NCBI GenBank assembly: GCA_007644065.1
Contig: VJWN01000009.1
Coordinates: forward strand, 620,001-684,000
DNA length: 64,000 bases
Direction: 5' to 3'
Source of the DNA: Margaritispora aquatica
Lineage: Eukaryota > Ascomycota > Leotiomycetes > Helotiales > Discinellaceae
The notes under the pieces are model-generated. The model saw only the letters and a program-made list of their open reading frames with translations, searched no databases and was not told the origin of the DNA. A program made the translations under genes and the position numbers. Positions 1 through 11,173 of the stretch are shown here, in pieces; the stretch's first letter is position 1; every line of letters starts with the position of its first letter.

Positions 1-1198
1 GCAGGAGGCGATAGAAGGGACCAGGCCAGGTTAGACCAAGCCAGTGTAAGGCAGAGTGAGTAGAGAAGGCAATGGTAATGACAATGTCAATGTCAATGGC
101 ACCTTATTCTGCGGCAATTACTACGACCTACCTACCTGCCCTCCTCCCTCCCTCCACGTGCGTACTCAGGAACATCAGGAACATCCGAGCATCTTCAGGA
201 TTATTCAGGATTCTTCTATGAAACTCATCCAATTATTCCCTCTATTGAGCAATTCTTTTCCATGTGTTGTGTTTTTTCCTTCCATCTTTGCTGACTATTC
301 CACGTCTTTGTAATCATCCCATGGCTAAGGTATCAAGCCTTACCTTACTGTACAAAATCAAGCCGATCACCATGCCACCTTCCAGAGACAGGGCCAGCCA
401 CAAAGGCAAACTCGTGGGAAGCAAAACGACGGATCTGGCTGAATGAGCCAGCCTACCTACCTACCATACTATACTATACTCCATAAGGTACTGTACCTAC
501 TCCACAAGGTATCGTTCATATCGTTTGCAGCCCCGCCTCCTCAATATCAACGAACTTCCAGGTCTCACTCACTCACTCACTTACCTACTCACCTTGCCTT
601 ACCTTACCTGTACGCAAGCCACCGCAGCAACCGCAGTCCGGAGAAGGCTGACTCCGATGTTGGTTGGTGGCTTGAGTTTTGTGGCTCACACACCTCACAC
701 CTCACACCTCTCCGAGGTCCCAGGGTCACAATGCTCGGTGTGCTTTTCCCATTCAAGACATTCAAGACATGAAAATTCCTTCTTTCTTTCTTTCTCCATG
801 AATATGAAGGAGAATTCGTCGCATCAACAGACCAGTTTTGACTTTCTATTTGCATGACTGCTGACTGCTGACTGTGACTGAACACTACATACACATTGGA
901 TGACGGCGATTCCTTCTCGCAACATGCCGACCTTCTTCCCCCCCTCCCTTCATGCGTCATCGATTGTTCAGATTGTGCATGGATAGCTGATTGCGGATTG
1001 CGTTGATAGCGAACGTCTCCGCTCCCATACATTCCCCAACCCCAACGTCAACCCCGGCGCCAAAATAGACCAACCGCATGAATGACAGACCGACTTAAGC
1101 CTGAATTTATCCGGTCACTTCCGGCTGGAGTCCAGTTGAATTCGAGAGGGATGGGAGGGAAGGAGGGATGGATCATGCGTGTCGCTCCATTCGAGACA

Positions 1199-1305
1199 CA
1201 ATCCAATCCCCAGTCCAATCCAGTCCAATCCAATCCAATCCCCAGTCCAATCCAGTCCAATCCAATCCAATCCCCAGTCCAATCCCCAGTCCAATCCAGT
1301 CCAGG
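1199..1305. repeat. CCAAT/CCAGT pentanucleotide minisatellite
   Basis: About 105 bp are built from CCAAT, CCAGT and CCCCAGT words in a higher-order pattern with about eleven CCAAT words. It is open in several frames on both strands, giving spurious W/G/D-rich or P/Q/S/N-rich peptides. CCAAT is the core recognised by the fungal HAP/CBF complex, but the spacing here is repeat-driven, so a regulatory role is speculation. Confidence 0.85.
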
Positions 1306-1730
1306 CCAGACCCCCCGGCTCTTTCTTTTGTTATCGCAACAGCCGTTTTGGGATTCCCGATCAAAGTCCCTTACTGTAAATACTGGACAGCAAGAGTGGG
1401 ATACGCGATACGTCATCCATATCCATATCCATCTCCATCTCCATATCTGATATGTATCGTCTATCGATGGATTACTGACAGGATAATTCAGAATAGCCGT
1501 CGGCTCGCTCGTGACGACTACGAATAGGGAACCGAGCAAGATGCTTTCGTCAATCTAGTTAGTAAGGAAGGAAAGAGAGATGGATTGGACGTGGACAACA
1601 TGAATATGAAATTGAAGCTGAAGCTGAAGCTCAAACTAACTACTGCCACTTGACTTACCCCTTCCGAAAAATGACATGACAGACCGCTTATTCGATCGAT
1701 CCCAGCTCAAAAAGTGTTTCAGCCCTTCCA

Positions 1731-1775
1731 GCCCATTCATTCATCCATTCATTCATCCGTTCATTCATTCATTCA
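1731..1775. repeat. CATT tetranucleotide microsatellite
   Basis: An imperfect run of CATT/CATC units, one of several tetranucleotide arrays in the first 3.4 kb (another, of CAGT units, lies near 1913-1932). Confidence 0.8.
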
Positions 1776-2010
1776 GATGAACAAGTCCGGGGTAAGGTAC
1801 CTAGTTACATAGTACAGTAGTACAGCAGTAAATCATGAGAAGTGACAGCGACCTCCCTACCCCATTCCTTCCTTCCATCCTTCCATCCATCACATCAGAT
1901 CACCCCGCCATTCAGTCAGTCAGTCAGTCAGCCAGCGCTTCGGTTGAGTGAGACGATGCACAGTAAGGGAAGGTAAGGTACCTATCTATGTATAGCAAAC
2001 ACATGAGACA

Positions 2011-2055
2011 TGCAAGCACAAGCACAAGCACAAGCACAAGCACAAGCACAAGCAC
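2011..2055. repeat. AAGCAC hexanucleotide microsatellite
   Basis: Seven near-perfect AAGCAC units, followed directly by an ACAAC-type run (about 2065-2095). The flanks contain no gene. Confidence 0.85.
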
Positions 2056-3008
2056 GGCACCACACACACAACACAACACAACACAACACAGCACCCCGCA
2101 GCGCAAGCTAAGGTCACATGAGATTGTGTTACTGGTAGGTCAGAATCCCTTGCACAATATGGTACATTATAGTACATAATTCCGTGGATATCTATTGTAT
2201 CATCTTCTTCTTCGGCTTTTGGAGACCAGAGGAGACCAGAGCTACGTCGAGAATTGAAATGCTCAGATGGCCTGGTGTGGTATGGTATGGCATGGCATGG
2301 CATGGTATGACATGACAGACAAGATGAGAACAAGGACGGGACTCGGGATTCGGGAATCGGGAAGCAGTTGTGAGCAGTTGTGAGCAGTTACTACCTTACC
2401 TACTCTTCGCTTCCATTCTCAAGCACTAAGTAAGGTGGATTAACTCTAGATTCTCGACTCTGGACTCTCAATCTCAATCTTAATCTCAATCTTAAGTCTC
2501 AAGTGCACAACGAACTCTCCTCCCCTCTCCTTTCCTCCCCTCCTCTCTTCTACTCCTCTCTTCTACTCCTCTGAGAGAATCTAGACCTTTCTACTCCTCC
2601 TCCTCCTCCTCCTACTACCACTATCACTATCACTACTACACCATCAACATTCCCCTTCCCCCTTTTCAACAATGTATCAGTTGAGTCAGTAGCAAACCAA
2701 TCGACAAAGAAAACCATAACCATAACCATAACCATAATCACCGATAATCACCGTCAGTCACCGTCATCACCACAACCATCACAACTACCGCCATTGAACT
2801 CACATCTCACGAGTCGCTACTCACTACTCACTCTCCGCCTCAAAAGCTTCCCAAGAGACCTACCTACCTACCTACCTACCTCCATCCCTCATCAATATTA
2901 TGAAAAACTCATCCCGAGTCCGAGTCCGAGTTTGAAGGGAAGCTAAGGCATGTATGTATGCACGCACGCACGCCATGGCATGCCATGAAATGATATGCAC
3001 ATACAGTG

Positions 3009-3062
3009 CTTGTGCTCCTCTCCTCACCTCTCCTCACCTCTCCTCACCTCTCCTCACCTCAC
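3009..3062. repeat. CTCTCCTCAC decamer tandem repeat
   Basis: Four to five copies of a 10-bp pyrimidine-rich unit in direct tandem, with no coding context. Confidence 0.8.
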
Positions 3063-3216
3063 CGGGTACCGGATTAATTCGGGATCCTGACTCGCTCGTT
3101 TCTTTGAATTCTTAAATCTTAATCCGCCATGTGCCTACCAAAGTACAACCTACGTGTCGCCACTCTCAATCTAGTTCCCTCAAGTCAGTCTAGAACAATG
3201 GTATGAATCATGAAAT

Positions 3217-3318
<102 letters not shown>

Positions 3319-4325
3319 CTAGAACCGCAAGTAGACGTCAAGGTAGTATCAATTTTCTTCATTTTTGCTCCTCCCTCTTCCATCGCCTGCTCGTCGTCTT
3401 CTTATGACGCTAATGCCCTCCCAATCTCATATCCTCTCCTCTCCTCACGGCTGTATCCCATAATGGGCATACAAGCAACGTATACAATTCATGTTTCGTG
3501 CTTCTCCGCAATCATCCATCACCCATCAATGCAGTACCGTCATACCCTGCTTCCATGCTTGCTCACTCTTCATGAAGAAGCTAGCTAGCTAGTTCCAAAG
3601 GTTTTCCAACGCCCGAGAAAATGCCTTACTTGCTTGCATGCATGCTTTCGCTCCATAACCCATGTGGGGGGAAAAAATCAAAAAACAAATCCATAAATCC
3701 GTGATAACTTCATCTCGTGAAACCAAGAGAGAAAAAAAGAGTAAAGAGTAAAAAGGATGAAGAATCATATCATATCTCTCATACAAAGGTCGTTAGTTAA
3801 TAATGACGTCAGTTTCTCGTTCTCAGCAAACATCAAAAGCCATCAAGCATCAAATAAAAAAAAAATATCCAAAAAAAATCGCTATGCATCCTCATAAAAG
3901 TTTCCCCGATCGTGCGTGCGTTCGTTTCATTTGCTGTCCAAGATTTTCGTTTCCCATCTTGCATGTTCGTTGATGTGGTGGTGGTGGTTGGTGTATGTAT
4001 GTATGTGTGTCGGAGACAAAGGAGAGATGTCGAGCGATACAAAAGAAAGAAGGTTGATTTCGTCGAAACATAATCGTAAAAAAGTCGTAAAATAGGCTCT
4101 CTTTCCATCCCGGTTGGGATCAAGTAGAAACCCGAGTCCGTAAGCAACATCGATGCTGCGTCTGTACAGTCGAATAGGCAAATGGGTATAATGAAGATGT
4201 ATCAGAAGCGAAGCAAAAGAAAAAATATATTCCAGCCTTTTTAGCAGAACGGAGATTAAAATTGGTCGATAAAATCCAAGTCGCTCACACGTATGGAAGA
4301 TGAATGAGACGGAAGACTGCTAGCC

Positions 4326-6689
4326 TTAATTCGCGCGTATGACGAGCTTCGAAAGGAACTTGTTCGATAACGAGTCGAAATCGCGGCGGTCGAACTTAGC
4401 ATCTGGGCGGGTCTTGAGATATGATTCTGGGTTCATGTTAGCTTTGTAGATGGGGTAAGATGGAGAGGAGAGCATACCATGCTTCGTTACATGATCTTTC
4501 ATTTCAGTCATTGCTTCACAGACAGCAACATTGTTGTTGAGGAGTTGACCATGTCTTCGGGTATCCCACTCGGTGAATGAAGGGAGTTTCTGGGAGATGG
4601 CGTGGAAGAGACCCACAATGACACCGACGGGTGTGGTCTCCATGTCCGTGCAGAACTTGTTAACCGCCGCAGGGTCAGGAACACGGTAATGGCAATCGAA
4701 TTGCATCTCTTCCCAAACAGCAAGGAGGATAGAGGCGAGCATGAAAATCGTGGGCCAGTTCTTCAATCGGTCACCAGAGTAGACGCTGGAGTACAGCGAT
4801 GAAAGCTCCTCTAAGATCTCCTTTTGAAGCTCACGCCACATGTCGGCGAGGGCACACTTGATCTGGAAATTGATCATGACTGGTGCGATGATCTTGCCGT
4901 TATACTTCGAGTCTTCGTCGTTGATCAGACCCTCCATTGGCTGCTCATCTCCACGCTGCTCAACCATAGTGACGTGTAGGGTGAGGTTGTAGGCAAGAAC
5001 AAGCTTCAGTGCCTTTCGGATAACGGATACCTTCTCTTTGACGTAGTATCGGTGAGCGGTCTTTAGGATCTCAGTGATGAAAGGAGTTCCCTCAAAGTAA
5101 TCGTCAATAAACTCTTCGAAGGGGCCATCGAGATGCTTGTCAAGGTATTCCGATAGTGCTTCGGTGGAAACACCTTCAGAACCAGCAGACATTCTCTCAG
5201 TGCGAATATCGAAATCGATGAGCTCCTCGTGCTCGGACTCAACCCAATCGACTGTAAAGCAACTGTCATCGCTGACATAAACCTCGCGAGCCATGATTGG
5301 GATTGCAAATCCGTATCCGTGGGTGATCCAGATGAGTTCTTCCTTCGTCGAGAATCCCTTGATATTGTAGACAGAAACTCCTCTTCCCACGTGACGCTCG
5401 TAATCAGCTTTCCAATCTTTCATGAAGTACCCAATGTCCTTGATGTCGATTCTTGTGCAAGGCACCTGCCATAATCTAGCGTGTGATGGCTGGCAGCCAG
5501 CACAAGGCTCGCCCTTATCACATGTCTTCTTCAGGAACTTGCAGCGGAGACAGGCTCTAAGCTTTCTGATTTCACTTGCTTGTTTCCTTTGCTCAGGTAG
5601 AAGTGGTCCACGTCTTCGGCCAACACGTTTCTCTGTGTCCTTCTTTCCATTTGACGCTGTCCTCCGAATAACTGCCTTGGTTGCCTTTGCAGTAGGACTC
5701 TTTCTTGGCGCCGAATTACGTCTTGCTGGTGGTGATGAGGTAGACGAAGGAGTTGTGCGATTGGAGGGTGAGATCTTGATAGGAACAGGTGCGACGGCAG
5801 CAGCTGGACTCACCATGTCATGGGAATGTGTGAGAGAATGCTGATGGTGCGACTCGCCATGAAAGCAATTCCGGTGCTCGGTTTGGTTAAGGTAGTTGTC
5901 GGATTCTGGTGAGTAGGGTGAATATGGATATGATATATCTTCAAAGCTACCAAACGACTCGATGGTATGGCCAGTTCCATCGGATTGCGAGGAGTCTGAG
6001 TGCGTTCGCAAATGCAATGTTTGGCCAGGGTTAAAGATAGCTGCGTTCTGGGCTTGCTGATAGGCATCAAAGTTTTGGAAATGATCCACAGTAGACCATC
6101 CGTGGTCACTACTTGAGCTTGGTATCGAAATAACCTCCAGATATGTTCCTGTCGGTGAAAGACTTCCGAGACTCTGGCGCCCCACGCTCGGTAACCCATC
6201 ATTGGCGCCTCCAAAGTTCATTGCATTCTCAATTTCATGCCAGTTCGCCCACATTGCTGCTTCCTGTTCAACCGTGGTCGGCAGTCCATTGAATGGAGCT
6301 TCCATTTGGAGTCCAGCTTCGTAGGTCGCTTGTGTCGAAGGAAGGTGGTAGTCCAACGGTGAGGTCTGGAATGGTCCCCCATAGGCATTGAACTGTGTTC
6401 CCATCATGCCGTTGTCGGTTATATATTGCGGTAGCTGTTGAGACTGTTGCATAGGCCAGTCTGTGAGAAGAGTAGGTGAATTGTGATGGCTAGCTTGTGA
6501 AAAGTGTTGATGTGTCGTCTGGCTAGGACTCGTCTCTCGCCTCTCGTCAGTAATTCCTGAGGCCATCTCTAATGGCATAGGCCAACTCGAGCGGGCAGCC
6601 ATTGTATTCGTGTATGGATATCTTGGATCTCGGTGGTCGAAGGTTAGGTCCAGTAGGCCCTCCGGAGAGAAGTCAAGATTCGAAGTCAT
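4326..6689 (-). CDS. Zn2Cys6-like zinc-cluster transcription factor
   Basis: Single uninterrupted frame of 787 aa. Residues 1-300 are Ser/Gln/His-rich and disordered-looking. A basic stretch (about 320-378, including KRVGRRRG) precedes six cysteines at about 380, 383, 390, 396, 399 and 411, i.e. CX2CX6CX5CX2CX11C. This matches the fungal zinc cluster, except that the last spacing (11) exceeds the usual 6-9. The C-terminal ~370 residues look helical and probably serve as the regulatory region. The likely role is nuclear, sequence-specific DNA binding; the target is unknown. The start is the first ATG of the frame, preceded by a leader with no open extension. Unlike the classical layout, the finger sits in the middle of the protein. 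Confidence 0.8.
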   Translation of the reverse strand: MTSNLDFSPEGLLDLTFDHRDPRYPYTNTMAARSSWPMPLEMASGITDERRETSPSQTTHQHFSQASHHNSPTLLTDWPMQQSQQLPQYITDNGMMGTQFNAYGGPFQTSPLDYHLPSTQATYEAGLQMEAPFNGLPTTVEQEAAMWANWHEIENAMNFGGANDGLPSVGRQSLGSLSPTGTYLEVISIPSSSSDHGWSTVDHFQNFDAYQQAQNAAIFNPGQTLHLRTHSDSSQSDGTGHTIESFGSFEDISYPYSPYSPESDNYLNQTEHRNCFHGESHHQHSLTHSHDMVSPAAAVAPVPIKISPSNRTTPSSTSSPPARRNSAPRKSPTAKATKAVIRRTASNGKKDTEKRVGRRRGPLLPEQRKQASEIRKLRACLRCKFLKKTCDKGEPCAGCQPSHARLWQVPCTRIDIKDIGYFMKDWKADYERHVGRGVSVYNIKGFSTKEELIWITHGYGFAIPIMAREVYVSDDSCFTVDWVESEHEELIDFDIRTERMSAGSEGVSTEALSEYLDKHLDGPFEEFIDDYFEGTPFITEILKTAHRYYVKEKVSVIRKALKLVLAYNLTLHVTMVEQRGDEQPMEGLINDEDSKYNGKIIAPVMINFQIKCALADMWRELQKEILEELSSLYSSVYSGDRLKNWPTIFMLASILLAVWEEMQFDCHYRVPDPAAVNKFCTDMETTPVGVIVGLFHAISQKLPSFTEWDTRRHGQLLNNNVAVCEAMTEMKDHVTKHGMLSSPSYPIYKANMNPESYLKTRPDAKFDRRDFDSLSNKFLSKLVIRAN

Positions 6690-9377
6690 TGTCGTGGTTT
6701 GTGTTGTGTTAGGGATGGTTCAATACTATTGTAAGAAGAGGGTTGGTGTGACCGCTCTTTGAGAGTCTTTGAGGGACGGTGAAGTTCAAAGATGGTTGAG
6801 AATTGCGGGCGTGAAGGTGCGGAAGCACTAGTGAACAGGCGGTGAAGAATTGCAGGCCTTAAGTTTAGCTCAGACTAAAGCCCAGCCCCCCGCCGAATCA
6901 AATCAACGACAGAACTGCACGGGAATGCTCACTGCATGCACCTAAAGCGAGACACCCGTCAGGTGCCCAATAGTTGTGCGAGGGAGGATCTGGGCCTTTC
7001 CGAATTTGGGCGTGGGTCTTTCTGAAAATCGTTTATGGGTGGACGACTGGACCAACACAGTTGGGAGTGGGGGTAGAGTCGACGAGGTAGATGAGGCGAG
7101 GTTGGTGAATTCAGGAGTACAAAGATGACATGAAATCTTCTTTCTTTGCAACTTCAATCATGAACATATTTACAGCGCTTCGAAGTGACCAAGAAACTTA
7201 TGGTTGCTAACACTGTCGCTAGAGAATCATATGATTTCGTGGCATTTGTATACTTGCAATATTGGCGCGCTTAGCAGCGATATTCAAGGATGGGGCGATG
7301 GCAAGTATCGACTGGTACGTTAAGCTGTCCTCGGCTTCCTCGCTGCTGCATCGTTTCCAGGGATGTTGCAAAGGCTGTTCCAGCATCTCTCCACGCTGTC
7401 AGCGGTCAAGTTCAAGGATCTACAGAGCTGTAACACTTCTGTCGCCTGTGAGCGGTCGGCGCGGGGTCGCAAGAGATCAATTGATCAGCTGTACCGTCGG
7501 TAATGTATCAGTATGGTTGTCATCTCATCTCATCAATTCCAGTGAGTTGACCACTTAATACTGTTTAAGAGGTACATCAACGCATTGTCCAGTGCGAAGA
7601 CATTCCTTTTTGTACAGGCTCCTGTTGTGCAAAGAGGATACTATCTATCCACTTTGCAATTGAAGGCTGCTGGAAGGTGAAAGCAGTTGAAAGGTACCCA
7701 GCCACTCAAGTCTCACTTTCTGATCGCAATCCTCGGATTGACTTTCTCACGCCATCTTCTCAGATAAAGACTGGACCAAACGTTTCTAGACCTGGTCCAT
7801 CCTTGATATAAACCTATATCGCATCCGATATTTCTCCAGTCTTCTCCGTTTGCTTGTGCACGTCGCTCTATCTGCCCTCCACAATTCAAGATCTTCAGAA
7901 GCGAGAATCTCCATGATCCAACTCGGTCTCCTACCTCCTTCGCATGCGACTCTCATTCGACTTCAAATCTAAAGGACAAGGACGAGGGCTTGAGCGAAGC
8001 TGCACGACTTATCGTCCCGTCGACGGCCAAAGGAAAATCTCTCTGCTATCTTGTTCAACATTTGCCTCTGGATTGTGCAGCCGTGGAAATGCCCCACCAC
8101 CCACCGTCCTGTGCACTCATCGTCCACCACGAGCACACCACCATCTCAATTTCAGCAAGATTTTAGCGAACCATTTCCAAAAATGGCCAGGAACACAAAT
8201 TCAGAGACACTTGCAACATTCCAGGTACCGCATGAACGAATCCCATCCAAATCATATAGTCAGTTCGAAGGTTCATTACTCCCGCTTGCACCCCTCGTTC
8301 AAAGAGGACCTTGTGTTTCCATTGTATCGACAGCCACTATCTGGGCGGCTTTGGCTCACGACTCATGAAAAATAGGGGTCCACTTTCTCATTTGGTGATC
8401 TTCATAGCCGTCGTGTTGAACGTGGCTGCATATCGATATTCATGCAGTACACATGTAAAGTGGGAACCGACAGCTTTGCCAAAGTCGTACAGAATAGAAT
8501 CATTGGTCATGTTAGCTGGACTTGATCCAACCAGATCGATAGATTTCCATGGCTCGCATATGGCTGGTTCAGCTGGCAGAAGTGTTTCGAAACACTCATC
8601 TCAATGAAGCTTGCAATGCCATGCTTTGAGGACATCTGTGTGACGTTTTAGACTCTCTGCAATCCTCTGCCATGTGTGATGTACTTCGAGAGCCTCATGG
8701 AAGAGCTTCACGCTTGGAGCATGGAGTGTCCTGAATCCTAGGTATTCAGCGCCCCATCCTTATCCACGATCGACACGAGTGATAACATCTCTGCCGGCTA
8801 AGAATCGTGGTGGGGTCAATGAACTGCCGCTTGCCATGTTTCAATTGGGGGCGATTGCGGAAAAATACATACAGTGAAAACACGTTATGTTTGGTACTAA
8901 GCAACTCATTCCGGAGCTGCAAGCTTCAAGATATTATACAATTGACTGCAATTATTTTCGAGCGGTAAGCTTTTGTAGATAATTGAGAAGTGAATGGGCA
9001 TAATTGTCGAGATTATTTGTATGTTTTGTGCTGGTCGGAGCTCAGACTCAGCTGCGGGGTCGTTTTCAAAAATATGTTAGGTAAGCGAGTATGTTGTATC
9101 ACGTGCTATCTAGTGATGCCGGTGAGGTATGGCAAAATGACCGTTTTGAGATTTATGTCACAGAGTTTGACAATTAGAAACGTAGCAACCAAAATTTACT
9201 ACGACAGAGCGAAAGGCATCTTCGTCACGTTAAGAAACTTTCGACTCCCAGCGCTTTCAAAGATGATCCTCCTGGAGGGTTTCATCACAAAGATTATAAA
9301 CCTCGTAGTTGAGGTATAATGCTTAGTAAACCGAAGCCTCAGCGAATCAATACTTTGACTCCCTAAAGCAGTTCCAC
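6690..9377. other. Intergenic region between divergent zinc-cluster and FTase-beta genes
   Basis: About 2.7 kb holding the 5' flanks of two divergent genes. Short open frames (about 7262-7558, 7944-8375, 8990-9319) overlap in several frames, have no recognisable motifs and look accidental. No RNA gene is evident. Confidence 0.6.
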
Positions 9378-11173
9378 ATGACTTTCCCTGTCAAAGGAAC
9401 AATCGCAAGGAGCAGTCACCACCGCAGAGTGATCTTCCAAAAGCGTGCACACAACAGCTCAGCTACCTCTTCTTTATCTGTCTCAACGACAGACGCTTTT
9501 GAGGAGATATCCCATCAACCTAGGTTCGTGACAAACGCGTCAATATCAGACACGGCAGCAGTTCCAATTTCGAAAGCCTCTTTCGCCATGCTATCTATGG
9601 CGTCTCGTCCAAGTCTGATACCTGATATCTTCACAACTCTGCCGTCTATACGCGATCCAACGAGTTCGGGAACTACGAAGATTCAGGACAAGACAGTCCT
9701 GGAATGCCTTCCATTTCTTGATGGTAATGGTGAGGGCTTGGAATATAATCTTTATGGAGTGCCACATCTAGATCGCAAGCGTCACATTGCTTTTTTACAC
9801 AAGAGCTTACAGCCGCTGCCAGCTCCCTATGTCGCAGCTGATGCAAGTAGGCCATGGATGTTCTATTGGGCTTTCGCTGCTCTTTCGACGATGGGTGGGG
9901 ACGTTTCCTCATATCGTGAAAGACTCATTTCTACGGTTCAACCCATGCAAAATACCACTGGGGGATTTGGAGGAGGCAATGGGCAGTTGTCTCATCTCGC
10001 ACCTACATACGCGGTTCTGCTCTCTTTGGTGATTGTTGGAGGTGACGAGGCGTTGGAAGTAATTGATCGTAAGGCCATGTGGAAATGGCTTTGCAGTCTG
10101 AAGCACCCGAATGGTGGTTTCCGCATGGCGGCTGGTGGCGAGGTAGATGTTAGGTATGGTCCGATTTTCAAGATGCCAGTATGTAGTCGCTGATCACATG
10201 CAGAGGTGCCTACTGTGCTACGGTGATTATCAGTCTCCTTGATTTGCCGTTAGAGCTTTCAAGAGATTCTCCTGCATGGTTTCGCGAAGGCATGACTCTT
10301 GTTACTGGTCTGGCCGAATATGTTGCGAGATGTGAGCTGTCCTGTTCCCTTATTTTCCTGGTTCATCAGCTGACATATCAAGGTCAAACCTTTGAAGGCG
10401 GCTTCTCGAGTCGACCAGACGCCGAAGCCCATGGCGCATACGCGTTCTGTGCTTTAGCTTGCTTATGCATACTGGGAGACCCTCATGTCATGATTCCAAA
10501 GTATGTGAGATATGCTAAGTGACCTAGTGAAGTTGACTAATCTATGGCTCAGATATATTGATGTGCCATGTCTTATATCATGGCTCTCCTCAAGACAGTA
10601 TGGCCCCGAAGGCGGCTTTTCAGGTCGCACAAACAAACTCGTGGATGGTTGCTATAGCCACTGGGTTGGTGTTTGTTGGCCACTACTGGAGGCCAGCCTC
10701 AATGGTCTATCGATTCCAGACATGGACAAAAATGAAAAGAATAGAGAGAAAACAGTTGGAAGTTTATACAGCCGAGAGGGTCTGATCAGATACATTCTTT
10801 GCTGCTGCCAGGATCAAACGACAAGAGGAGGTCTTCGAGATAAGCCTAGCAGGTAAGTGTTTCACGGAAATGCAACGGAAGTCCCGTGCTGTTATTAACT
10901 CAGCGCAGCAAATCCGATTCTTACCACACAAATTATACCCTCTCGGGCCTTAGCTCTGCACAACATCGCTGGCACTTCACAGGTGTCACAGATGATTCCA
11001 AGATTATAGGCAACCTCACTTCGCCATATCAATGGGCATCCGAGCCTCTGATAGAGGACTATCAAATATACGACGAAGTGGATCGAGTACGGACTGTGCA
11101 CCCAGTGTTTGTCATTCCAGAAAATGCAGCTGAAGCAGCTAGATTTTATTTCTCCGCGAAAGGCGGCTTCTGA
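9378..11173 (+). CDS. RAM1: Protein farnesyltransferase subunit beta
   Basis: CaaX farnesyltransferase beta subunit: with the alpha subunit it attaches farnesyl to the C-terminal Cys of Ras-type GTPases and fungal a-type pheromone. Inferred exons 9378-10153, 10204-10331, 10383-10500, 10553-10852 and 10909-11173 join in frame to 528 aa. Family hallmarks in order: AADASRPWMFYW, PMQNTTGGFGGG, EAHGAYAFCALA, RQYGPEGGFSGRTNKLVDGC (supplying the Asp and Cys zinc ligands) and SYHTNYTLSGLS (His zinc ligand). These Gly-rich repeats form the alpha-alpha barrel. The first ~70 residues are Ser/Thr/Arg-rich and not typical of the family. Internal ATGs at 9588 or 9597, giving 458 or 455 aa, are the more likely starts. 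The gene symbol follows the yeast orthologue. Confidence 0.92.

Noticed and set aside
1048..1539. 163-codon minus-strand frame rich in Trp, Gly and Asp
   Set aside because: It is produced by the CCAAT/CCAGT minisatellite, which is open in several frames on both strands; no gene-like flanks.
5422..5844. 140-codon plus-strand frame
   Set aside because: Antisense shadow of the zinc-cluster transcription factor gene.
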